Assembly: GCA_026399205.1 (NCBI GenBank) | Contig: JAPLRL010000007.1 | Span: 1 to 40,477, forward strand | Direction of reading: 5' to 3' | Length of the DNA stretch: 40,477 nt | From: Gammaproteobacteria bacterium | GTDB lineage: Bacteria > Pseudomonadota > Gammaproteobacteria > Legionellales > Legionellaceae | Shown here: one piece after another, positions 34,029 to 40,477 of the stretch | Layout: every line of letters begins with the position of its first letter | How positions within the stretch are numbered: position 1 is the stretch's first letter | Translations under genes and position numbers: made by a program | The notes under the pieces: model-generated | Told to the model about the DNA's origin: nothing | The model's input: the letters and a program-made list of their open reading frames with translations, nothing else | The model's database searches: none

Positions 34029-35183
34029 GTGAGTCAAGAAAATACCACTGTAGCATTTGGTGTAACGGTATGGGGGCGTGGAGTATTAAATGGCCATTTT
34101 GATGGCATAGGCGTTTACACGCGTGAAATTTATCTTGCATTAAAAGCGTTGACAGTATCACTCAACATCACCATAGAGCCTGCGGGGTTTGGTAAGGCGA
34201 CGCTTGTTAACGGTGAAACAGTTCATTGTTTAGAGTCACGCTTTGTAACACACGTGTTAAAATCACTGTTTTTTAAAAAACGTATTGATTGTAAAAAAAT
34301 AGGATTGTCACCTGCACTATTTCATGCAACCGATCACCTTATTCCTGTAATTAAAGGCGTACCCGTCGTCGCCACAGTCATGGATATTATTCCTTTTTTG
34401 CATCCGGAGTGGGTTTCTTCTGAAAAGCGTTGGTTAAAAAATTGGTTGTTTAAACGAACCATTTTATCTGCGGATCATGTGATCACCATTTCGGAATATA
34501 GTAAACAAGACTTGATTCATCACTTTGGGATGCCCCCTGATAAAATCTCAGTGACCTCGTTAGGCGTGAATCCTGCTTATTTTGAAAGGATAGATGAGGT
34601 TCAAAAACAAGGTGTTTTAGATCAATATGGATTACAGGCGGGGTTTTTCTTGTTTGTGGGTACATTGCAGCCACGAAAAAATTTAGAAAAATTGCTAGAA
34701 GCTCATGCTTTACTGCCGGAAGCTTATCAGAAGGCACATCCTGTCATCATTGTCGGTAGCGTAGGGTGGCGAGTCGAGGCCTTGGTTGAGCAGATTGCGC
34801 AGTGTGAAAAAAATGGAACAGCGAAATGGTTGACATATTTGCCGGAAGACTCGGTGAAGTGCTTATTGCAATCAGCGCAAGCTTTACTATTTGTTTCGTT
34901 GTATGAAGGGTTTGGGTTGCCGATGTTAGAGGCATTTGCGTCAATGTGTCCGGTTATTGCTTCAAATACGACGTCTATTCCTGAGGTAGCAGGAGACGCG
35001 GCCTATTTAGTTGATCCGCAGGATGTACAGGCGATATCGAAAGCGATGCAATTGTTCATTGAAACGCCTGAGTTGTGTCGCCGACTAAGAGAAAAAGGGT
35101 TGGAAAGAGCGCGTTTGTATAGTTGGGAACGGTGTGCGAGGGAAACGTTGGCTGTTTATTTGAGGATGTTAGAAAGTCATTAA
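34029..35183 (+). CDS. GT4-type glycosyltransferase
   Basis: 384 residues from the GTG at 34029, which has AGGGGG about seven bases upstream. The frame is open to a TTG at 33987, but that lies inside the long palindrome. GT-B features are [16 protein letters not shown] near the start, [26 protein letters not shown] and EX7E as EGFGLPMLE near residue 292, with [14 protein letters not shown] after it. Mannosyl- or rhamnosyltransferases of O-chain assembly look like this. It stands alone, facing away from operon B. Confidence 0.88.
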   Translation: MSQENTTVAFGVTVWGRGVLNGHFDGIGVYTREIYLALKALTVSLNITIEPAGFGKATLVNGETVHCLESRFVTHVLKSLFFKKRIDCKKIGLSPALFHATDHLIPVIKGVPVVATVMDIIPFLHPEWVSSEKRWLKNWLFKRTILSADHVITISEYSKQDLIHHFGMPPDKISVTSLGVNPAYFERIDEVQKQGVLDQYGLQAGFFLFVGTLQPRKNLEKLLEAHALLPEAYQKAHPVIIVGSVGWRVEALVEQIAQCEKNGTAKWLTYLPEDSVKCLLQSAQALLFVSLYEGFGLPMLEAFASMCPVIASNTTSIPEVAGDAAYLVDPQDVQAISKAMQLFIETPELCRRLREKGLERARLYSWERCARETLAVYLRMLESH

Positions 35184-35222
35184 CGTTAAGTGTCGCGTCT
35201 GATATATACGTGTCGCAATGTC

Positions 35223-35272
35223 GTCCCGGAATTTAGCGCGACTGGGCGAGCCTGCGCGCTTAATGTCCGGGA
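35223..35272. repeat. Imperfect hairpin repeat, third repeat family
   Basis: gtcccggaatttagcgcg at 35223-35240 pairs imperfectly with cgcgcttaatgtccggga at 35255-35272 around a 14-base loop. It sits in the gap between the glycosyltransferase and vapC. It has the look of a dispersed element and is different in sequence from the gatgacgt family. Confidence 0.75.
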
Positions 35273-35340
35273 TCCATCCTTAAAGTGGCACGGTGCAGTA
35301 TCATGGGATGTTAGATTGCAAACGATGAGTTATAATATGG

Positions 35341-35763
35341 CTACTTTCCAAAAACACTCCCGCCCGCGTCCTGCATAGCAGTACTTAACTTGCCATCAAA
35401 CGTAGCCAACACAGCATGATGTCGTAAAGCGAGATCGAGGTAGACGGCATCATATGCGCTTAGTTTATGTTGCCGCGCTAGAGACATCACACCATCTCGC
35501 CGTGTGCTTATTAACTCATTGTCGGTCACAATGGGTAAATCTGACAAAGTACTCAGATAGTTTAGCACTTGCGCTTCCGTGACGATGGATCGCCGTTCGC
35601 CGACTAATAACGCATTGCTGATTTCAATATGCCACAACGCCGGAACCAAGGTGTCCATATTTGCCAATTCTTGCAGTGCGCGGTTGGCACATTCAATTTC
35701 ATCTGTTTTTTGGCGCTCAAATATCCATGCTAAAGCCATGGATGCATCTAATACTAATTTCAT
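35341..35763 (-). CDS. vapC: VapC-like PIN-domain ribonuclease toxin
   Basis: 140 residues, PIN domain. The acidic residues of the metal site are visible: D6 in LVLDAS, E47 in HIEISNAL, the Asp in SAYDAVYLDLAL and the late Asp in LATFDGKL. VapC toxins cut RNA, often tRNA or rRNA, and are held inactive by the antitoxin encoded just upstream, whose stop overlaps this start (ATGA). It is a stability or stress module and has no evident link to the glycan genes. Confidence 0.9.
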   Translation of the reverse strand: MKLVLDASMALAWIFERQKTDEIECANRALQELANMDTLVPALWHIEISNALLVGERRSIVTEAQVLNYLSTLSDLPIVTDNELISTRRDGVMSLARQHKLSAYDAVYLDLALRHHAVLATFDGKLSTAMQDAGGSVFGK

Positions 35764-36002
35764 CGACGCCCCTCTGTGATCAGTTCAGATACGGTTGCTG
35801 GCGACACGCCCTTAATTTTATGTATCTGGCGCATGGCTTCAATAGCGGTGTGGGCGTTTTTTACTGTTGCCTGTTCACTGGGAATGAGATCGGCAACTGG
35901 GCGACCACGTAGTGTGATTGTATAACAACGCCCCAGCTGTACTTCATGTAGCAACTTAGAGAGCTGTGCTTTGGCATTGAATGATCCAATTTCTATATAC
36001 AT
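35760..36002 (-). CDS. vapB: VapB antitoxin, Phd/YefM type
   Basis: 80 residues. The N-terminal half is a Phd/YefM DNA-binding fold (IGSFNAKAQLSKLLHEVQLG, then ITLRGRPVADLIP). The C-terminal half would wrap the toxin. GGAGGGG precedes the ATG. It overlaps vapC by four bases. A promoter and an inverted repeat directly upstream fit autoregulation by the VapBC complex. Confidence 0.9.
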   Translation of the reverse strand: MYIEIGSFNAKAQLSKLLHEVQLGRCYTITLRGRPVADLIPSEQATVKNAHTAIEAMRQIHKIKGVSPATVSELITEGRR

Positions 36003-36019
36003 GGTGCCCCTCCATTTAC

Positions 36020-36041
36020 AAACTAGTTCACTATCTAGTTT
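36020..36041. promoter_or_regulatory. Probable VapBC operator (inverted repeat)
   Basis: aaactag (36020-36026) and ctagttt (36035-36041) form a perfect 7-base inverted repeat with an 8-base centre. It lies just downstream of the -10 box of the vapBC promoter, where a bound antitoxin complex would block transcription. The role is inferred from position and symmetry. Confidence 0.6.
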
Positions 36042-36070
36042 ATTATAGATGTATATTTTGATAAAATCAA
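36042..36070 (-). promoter_or_regulatory. Sigma-70 type promoter of vapBC
   Basis: On the minus strand TTGATT (36065-36070) and a perfect TATAAT (36042-36047) are separated by 17 bases, the ideal spacing. Transcription would start near the inverted repeat at 36020-36041, about 30 bases before the vapB ATG. Confidence 0.7.
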
Positions 36071-36165
36071 TACTTAACGCAGTAGAGGGGGGGAATCTGT
36101 TATGTTAAAATGGCCGTCAATTCCGCCAGGCCCCCACAAAACCTGCAGTTTAAAGAGTATGAGTA

Positions 36166-36984
36166 ATGAAAAAAATACATAAGTGGTTAACATCGAAAAA
36201 ACGACTTAAAGCTGCGAGTATCAAACCTTATCCCAAAGTCCATCATATTATTTCAGACATCATCACTGAAGGTCGAAGAAAGAACAACTTTTATGTTGTC
36301 TTTGATGCGGATTTGACCATCGCCACGCAATATATCAAGCAGTATGCAAAACAACATCGGACCCCTGTTCCCTTAATGACATATATTATTCAAACCTTTG
36401 CTAGAGCGGTGAATGAACATAAAGACATGCAAACGTACCGGCGGGGGCGTTCGAAATTGATGGTGTTTAATGAAGTGGATGTTGCGGTGACGGTGGAGCG
36501 GGAAGTTGAGGGGCATTTGATGCCTATTTTGCATATTGTCCGTAATGCTAATCAAGCGCCGCTTTCTCGAATTTCTGAGGAGATACAGTACAAAAAAACC
36601 GCACCTTTACACGCTAGACCCCGGCCGTTTTCTAGAACTATTCGTCATTTTAGTAAAATCCCTTATGGCTTACGTCGAATGGTTTGGGCGGTTATTCGGC
36701 GGACTCCTTATTTGATTAAACGCTATATGGGAACAGTTGCAGTGAGCTCAACCAGCAGTTTTTGTTCGGGAAGCATGGTTTTTATTTCTCCAAGCCCGAT
36801 TACCCTCTTGTCGATTGGTGGCGGGCGGATGCAAACGGTGATGGTTGATGATGTCGCGACTGAACGTTATATCGTGCAGATGGGGTTAACGGTTGATCAT
36901 GACGTGGTTGATGGAGCGCCGGTGTCTCGGTTTTTAGAGCGTTTTAAACAGTTGTTGCAACAGCCGGATGTGACTTGTGGATAA
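36166..36984 (+). CDS. E2-like (2-oxoacid dehydrogenase catalytic domain) acyltransferase
   Basis: 272 residues resembling the catalytic core of dihydrolipoyl acyltransferases (the chloramphenicol acetyltransferase fold). FYVVFDADLT, LMTYIIQTFARAVNEH, VDVAVTVEREVEGHLMPIL, SSTSSFCSGSMVF and the active-site TVDHDVVDGAPVSRFL near residue 245 are all recognisable. It lacks lipoyl and peripheral-subunit-binding domains, so it is not part of a standard dehydrogenase complex. It overlaps an FkbH-like gene by eight bases and an acyl carrier protein follows. That set recalls tetronate-type pathways, where a free E2-like enzyme handles acyl transfer beside glyceryl-ACP formation. I infer transfer of an acyl group to a sugar or to the ACP-bound unit. 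Confidence 0.8.
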   Translation: MKKIHKWLTSKKRLKAASIKPYPKVHHIISDIITEGRRKNNFYVVFDADLTIATQYIKQYAKQHRTPVPLMTYIIQTFARAVNEHKDMQTYRRGRSKLMVFNEVDVAVTVEREVEGHLMPILHIVRNANQAPLSRISEEIQYKKTAPLHARPRPFSRTIRHFSKIPYGLRRMVWAVIRRTPYLIKRYMGTVAVSSTSSFCSGSMVFISPSPITLLSIGGGRMQTVMVDDVATERYIVQMGLTVDHDVVDGAPVSRFLERFKQLLQQPDVTCG

Positions 36985-38725
36985 TGTAGATCTTCCTCAT
37001 GTGCGCGCCAAAAAAATATGGCGGGGATTTAATGCCGATGGGGTTGCTGATTTTAAAATTGGGATCAGTGCTTCATTTACCGTGGGTCATCTGGTCGATA
37101 TGCTGGGTTGTGCTTTACTGGATATGGATATTAAACCGGCGCTTTATCTCGGAGCCTATAATCAACTTATTCAGACTTGTTTGAATCATCAGGGGATGTT
37201 TGAGAATCAAGACTTAGATGTCATTGTGATGCTTTGGCGGATTGAAGATGTGATGCCGTTGGTGTTTGAGCGGTTTGTGATGGGGTGCGATGAAGGTTTA
37301 GACGCAATGAAGGCGCATATTGATGAATTAGTCAGCGCACTATTGCATCTACGCCAACAGTTCTCCGGACAAATCGTGATATCGATTCCGCCTTTTCCGC
37401 AAGGATCTATGGTTGAGTTGAGTGATCTGGATACGCCGCTTAATGCAGGTCGGTTTCATCGCGAAGTCATTCGCTACTTTTTAGATCGTACCTCTGATAT
37501 ACACCCATTGCATCTGCTTGATTTAGACGCATTGCAACGTGGGTTTGGAATGCAAGCCGCGTTTGATACGCGTAAATGGTATCTCTATAAACAGCCTTAT
37601 TCTGAGCCATTTTTGTGGACGGTGGGGCATGTGTTGGCGCGTATGATTCGTGCAAATACTGTTGCGCCTAAAAAATGTATTGTGCTTGATTGCGATAATA
37701 CCCTTTGGGGTGGCATTGTTGGAGAAGATGGTATTGAAGGTATTCAGCTGGGTCCCGAGGGGTTTCCGGGCTCTGCTTTTTACGACCTGCAAAAATACAT
37801 GGTGTATTTACATAGCAAGGGTATTTTATTAGCGCTGGCCAGTAAGAATAATGAAAATGATGTTTGGGCGGTGTTTGATAGTCATGATGGGATGGTGTTG
37901 AAACGCGAACACATTGCGGCTTGGCGTATTGATTGGCATGCTAAGTCTGCGAATATTCAAGCGATGGCTGATGAGTTAAATATTGGCGTTGATAGCATGG
38001 TGTTTATTGATGACAATCCTTTTGAAATTGAGCAGGTTCAAGTGGCATTACCTGGGGTGACTTTGATTCAGCTCGATAGTGAACCAGCGAATATGATTAA
38101 ACGGATTAAAGAAAAACACCTGTTTGATAGATTGAGCGTGACTGAGGAAGATCGCAACCGAACAGGGATGATTCATGCGGAACGTAGTCGCAAGCATCTC
38201 ATCAGTACAGTCAATTATTCGATGTTAAATCTAGAGGCAGACATCAAGCTTGCATCTTTAAGCCAACTAGAGCGGGTCACTCAGCTGATTAATAAAACCA
38301 ATCAGTTTAATCTCACCACGGTGCGTCGTACGCTAGATGAAGTGCGTCAGCTACACGATAGCCCTGATTGGGATATTTATACCATGCGGGTTTCCGATAA
38401 ATTTGGGGATTATGGCTTGGTGGGGGTCGCATTGATTGAGAAATTGCCGGATGCTTGGTATATTGACTCGTTTTTAATGAGTTGCCGGGCATTAGGGCGA
38501 CACGCAGAATCCGCCTTGCTTGCAAAGCTTGCTGGTTTTGCAAAACATCATGGAGTCGAGGTTGTGAAGGCGTCTTTTATTCCTACGAACAAAAATACGG
38601 TCGCGGCTGAGTTTTTGGTGTCTCATGGGTTTATTCAACACTCAGAACATGGTTTTGAAGCCGCTGTGAGTCAAATTCCCCCAGCACCGCCTGGTTTTAC
38701 AATTTATACCTCTCAAGGACAGTAA
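36977..38725 (+). CDS. FkbH-like protein (HAD superfamily, glyceryl-ACP forming type)
   Basis: 582 residues. An N-terminal SGNH-like part (FKIGISASFTVGHLVDML) is followed by the HAD domain with CIVLDCDNTLWGG near residue 235, ALASKNNENDV and FIDDNPFEIEQV. A C-terminal GNAT-like part has DKFGDYGLVGVALIE. FkbH enzymes take the glyceryl group from 1,3-bisphosphoglycerate, dephosphorylate it and load it onto an ACP; some relatives load other three-carbon units. The ACP gene overlaps the stop by one base. The start is a GTG overlapping the E2-like gene, with no ATG suitable before the FKIGISA segment. In a glycan cluster it could supply a glyceryl or similar acyl decoration. Confidence 0.9.
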   Translation: MDNVDLPHVRAKKIWRGFNADGVADFKIGISASFTVGHLVDMLGCALLDMDIKPALYLGAYNQLIQTCLNHQGMFENQDLDVIVMLWRIEDVMPLVFERFVMGCDEGLDAMKAHIDELVSALLHLRQQFSGQIVISIPPFPQGSMVELSDLDTPLNAGRFHREVIRYFLDRTSDIHPLHLLDLDALQRGFGMQAAFDTRKWYLYKQPYSEPFLWTVGHVLARMIRANTVAPKKCIVLDCDNTLWGGIVGEDGIEGIQLGPEGFPGSAFYDLQKYMVYLHSKGILLALASKNNENDVWAVFDSHDGMVLKREHIAAWRIDWHAKSANIQAMADELNIGVDSMVFIDDNPFEIEQVQVALPGVTLIQLDSEPANMIKRIKEKHLFDRLSVTEEDRNRTGMIHAERSRKHLISTVNYSMLNLEADIKLASLSQLERVTQLINKTNQFNLTTVRRTLDEVRQLHDSPDWDIYTMRVSDKFGDYGLVGVALIEKLPDAWYIDSFLMSCRALGRHAESALLAKLAGFAKHHGVEVVKASFIPTNKNTVAAEFLVSHGFIQHSEHGFEAAVSQIPPAPPGFTIYTSQGQ

Positions 38726-38958
38726 TGGATCACCTCACCACCCTTTTTTCTGAAGTGCTCGGTATAGAGGCTTCACAATTAAATGATGATACGTCGCCAG
38801 ATAATTTGTTTAACTGGGATAGCATGGCCGCTATGTCGCTAGTGATTGCGATTGAAGAGGCGTTTTCGGTGGAGCTGAGTACGTCGGAAATTGTAAATAT
38901 GCGATCGATTGGGTTTGCGCGCGCGGTGTTGCGGAAGAAGGGGGTTGAGGGGATTTGA
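38725..38958 (+). CDS. Acyl carrier protein
   Basis: 77 residues, all-helical ACP fold. The phosphopantetheine attachment serine is in NWDSMAAMSLV near residue 33, at the start of helix 2. Its ATG overlaps the FkbH stop by one base, so the two are a dedicated pair. It would carry the glyceryl or other acyl unit made by FkbH to the E2-like enzyme. About 70 bases after its stop a large palindromic repeat begins. Confidence 0.88.
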   Translation: MDHLTTLFSEVLGIEASQLNDDTSPDNLFNWDSMAAMSLVIAIEEAFSVELSTSEIVNMRSIGFARAVLRKKGVEGI

Positions 38959-39026
38959 AAGAGCGCCCGAATACCCCCTCTCCCTCGCTACGATTTTGAA
39001 CAATATGTTGATGTTCTGCAACCCCC

Positions 39027-39117
39027 CACGTCATCCTGAGCGTCAGCGAAGGATCTCCTACAAATTAGCACATTGTTTACTGAGTGGAGATCCTTCGCTG
39101 GCGCTCAGGATGACGTG
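39027..39117. repeat. Complete palindromic repeat, best-preserved copy
   Basis: 32-base arms (39027-39058 and 39086-39117) are reverse complements with one mismatch, around a 27-base loop. The outer ends read cacgtcatcctgagcg and cgctcaggatgacgtg. This is the clearest member of the family and can serve as its reference. It lies between the ACP gene and the epimerase. It could fold as a strong hairpin in RNA, but no T run marks it as a terminator. Confidence 0.92.
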
Positions 39118-39214
39118 TACCTGGGCAGTTACGATGTTCTTCGCGTGGGAGGGGCACAATCTGAGGATATATACACTTTAGAGACGATAATTTAGCGCAG
39201 CATGGGATCGTGCG

Positions 39215-40204
39215 ATGAAAAACCTTAAAAAAACCATTTTAATCACTGGTGCCACAGGATTTATAGGTAAACACTTAGCGCAGGCATTATTGACCACGGA
39301 GATCCCTCGCTTCGCTCGGGATGACGTGGGCGTTACATTACATCTTTCATCACGCTCAAAAATAGATTTCCCCCACCACCCCAACGCATCCATTTTTTCC
39401 CCCATCAACCTAGACCCAGAAGCCAACTGGTCACCAGCACTAGCCAACTGCGATGTCGTGATCCACACCGCCGCGCGCGTCCATGTGCTCAACGAAGCAG
39501 CAGACAATCCCTTGTATGAATTTAGACGCGTAAATGTTGACGGAACTTTAGCCTTAGCGCGCCAGGCGGTGGAACACGGGGTGAAACGCTTTATTTACTT
39601 AAGCTCAATTGGGGTAAATGGGGCGCGTACAGTGGGGGATGCACGCTTTTCTGCTGAGGATGTTCCGAGTCCTGAAAACGACTATGCGATGTCTAAATGG
39701 GAGGCGGAGCAAGGGTTACAACAGCTGGCGGCAGAAACCGGTATGGAAGTTGTGATCATTCGCCCGCCCTTGGTATATGGCCCTGATGCCAAAGGTAATT
39801 TTCAGCGCTTGATCTCATGGGTTAACCGAGGCCTGCCTTTACCTTTGGGCGCGATACATAATCGACGTAGTTTTGTGTCTATTGATAATTTGCTGAGTTT
39901 GTTAATGGTCTGTGTAGAAAGTCCACATGCAGCGAATCAGGTTTTTTTGGTGAGTGATGGGGATGATGTTTCTACAACGGAACTGTTAAGAAGGGTGGGG
40001 CTGGCTTTGAAAAAACCGGTGCGGTTATTGCCGATTTATCCTGCTATTTTAAAAATGGCCGCGACCGTGTTGGGTAAACAAGCGGATGTAGGGCGGTTAT
40101 GTGATTCGTTAGAGATTGATATTAGCAAGACTTCCTCGGTGTTGGGTTGGAAACCGCCTTTCAACATGCGTGATACTTTGGTTCGTATGGTTGACTGTAG
40201 TTAA
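39215..40204 (+). CDS. NAD-dependent sugar epimerase/dehydratase with repeat insertion
   Basis: 329 residues, extended SDR. ITGATGFIGKHLAQALL binds NAD, followed by VIHTAARVHVL, LSSIGVNG and Tyr/Lys in YAMSKWEAE. RPPLVYGPDAKGNF is typical of the UDP-sugar 4-epimerase-like proteins often encoded next to O-antigen initiating transferases. Between helix 1 and strand 2 (residues about 28-38) the protein carries EIPRFARDDV, the translation of a repeat arm at 39299-39327, not expected in the family. The frame is kept. It may make the sugar for the initiating enzyme, which could lie beyond the window. Confidence 0.88.
   Translation: MKNLKKTILITGATGFIGKHLAQALLTTEIPRFARDDVGVTLHLSSRSKIDFPHHPNASIFSPINLDPEANWSPALANCDVVIHTAARVHVLNEAADNPLYEFRRVNVDGTLALARQAVEHGVKRFIYLSSIGVNGARTVGDARFSAEDVPSPENDYAMSKWEAEQGLQQLAAETGMEVVIIRPPLVYGPDAKGNFQRLISWVNRGLPLPLGAIHNRRSFVSIDNLLSLLMVCVESPHAANQVFLVSDGDDVSTTELLRRVGLALKKPVRLLPIYPAILKMAATVLGKQADVGRLCDSLEIDISKTSSVLGWKPPFNMRDTLVRMVDCS
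39299..39327. repeat. Repeat arm inside the epimerase gene
   Basis: 29 bases ending ctcgggatgacgt, identical by eye to the arm at 11419-11447 in the glycosyltransferase. It is read in the same frame (EIPRFARDDV). It is a single arm without its partner. Confidence 0.88.
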
Positions 40205-40477
40205 CCATTTCTCAGGGTGGATGTTGCGAAGCTTTGCAAATCACCATGGAGGGGACAAAAGATTATTTATCTAAAGAGGGGATTCGAGTGACGAGTGCAT
40301 TAAAATTTTTAGCTACGTTAGTTTAACGGTAACTATCCAGGTACGTCATCCTGAGCGTAGCGAAGGATTGTAAGTCTAAAAATTGGTATATTAGGAAGTA
40401 AGAGGGTTGCCCATTGCATAAACAATGGGCACGGGCGTGAGCGACCGTCGAAGGATTGGTTTAACCAGCCGTTGAGA
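40205..40477. other. Non-coding 3' end of window with repeats
   Basis: No credible gene is seen after the epimerase stop. A single repeat arm (acgtcatcctgagcg...) occupies 40343-40369. A perfect hairpin (tgcccattg, loop cataaa, caatgggca) occupies 40408-40431, without a following T run. Confidence 0.6.

Noticed and set aside
35190-35378. Plus-strand 62-codon frame after the GT4 gene
   Set aside because: It is made mostly of the hairpin repeat at 35223-35272 and overlaps vapC on the other strand.
36166-36984. Subunit of a pyruvate or other 2-oxoacid dehydrogenase complex
   Set aside because: It has no lipoyl or subunit-binding domain, no E1 or E3 genes adjoin it, and it overlaps an FkbH/ACP pair.
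38909-39181. Plus-strand 90-codon frame after the ACP gene
   Set aside because: It reads through the whole palindromic repeat at 39027-39117 and overlaps the ACP gene. The repeat explains the open frame.

Overview
The window is a surface-polysaccharide (O-antigen/LPS type) gene cluster from a Gram-negative bacterium. The AT-leaning composition, the Wzm/Wzt export pair, the heptose and GDP-deoxysugar genes, the many short dispersed palindromes and the toxin-antitoxin modules suggest a gammaproteobacterium, most plausibly a Legionellales/Coxiellaceae-like intracellular or protist-associated lineage. That placement is inferred from gene content and repeat style only. No rRNA, tRNA or CRISPR was seen.

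Layout. (1) 1-461: IS21-type remnant (truncated istB). (2) 629-7944, minus strand, 'operon A': two GT4 glycosyltransferases, a GT2 glycosyltransferase, an MBOAT O-acyltransferase and an AlgJ/AlgX-like SGNH partner carrying two tandem copies of an unnamed C-terminal domain. The second copy is broken by a frameshift and a stop codon. (3) 8388-12051, plus strand: Wzm permease, Wzt ATPase with a C-terminal glycan-binding domain, and a GT4 enzyme disrupted in-frame by a repeat. (4) 12104-12720: MntA/HepT toxin-antitoxin pair, bracketed by two copies of the 3' end of the preceding glycosyltransferase. (5) 13015-18415: GDP-mannose 4,6-dehydratase, GDP-fucose-synthase-like reductase, methyltransferase, FkbM-like protein, GtrA and a GtrB-like GT2. 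(6) 18576-26110: HddA kinase, split transketolase, ColD-like PLP 3-dehydratase, HddC-like nucleotidyltransferase, GmhA, SDR and an LhgO-like FAD oxidoreductase. This set looks built to make an unusual GDP-heptose or branched deoxysugar. (7) 26083-33867, minus strand, 'operon B': a diverged paralogue of operon A in the same order, with an extra 760-residue membrane protein, a C-terminally truncated SGNH partner and one GT4 that has lost its catalytic domain. (8) 34029-35183: another GT4. (9) 35341-36002: VapBC with a clear promoter and operator. (10) 36166-38958: E2-like acyltransferase, FkbH-like enzyme and acyl carrier protein, probably a glyceryl-ACP (or related acyl-ACP) system for decorating the glycan. 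(11) 39215-40204: a sugar epimerase/dehydratase with a repeat inserted near its N-terminus.

How it works together (inference). Blocks 5 and 6 make GDP-activated 6-deoxy and heptose-derived sugars. The glycosyltransferases assemble the chain and Wzm/Wzt exports it. The MBOAT/SGNH pairs and the FkbH/ACP/E2-like trio add acyl groups.

The most notable observations are: a shared accessory domain moving between unrelated enzymes of the two paralogous operons; a palindromic repeat that sits inside reading frames in the manner of Rickettsia palindromic elements; the toxin-antitoxin module flanked by a glycosyltransferase 3'-end duplication; and the two unusual sugar and acyl pathways in blocks 6 and 10.
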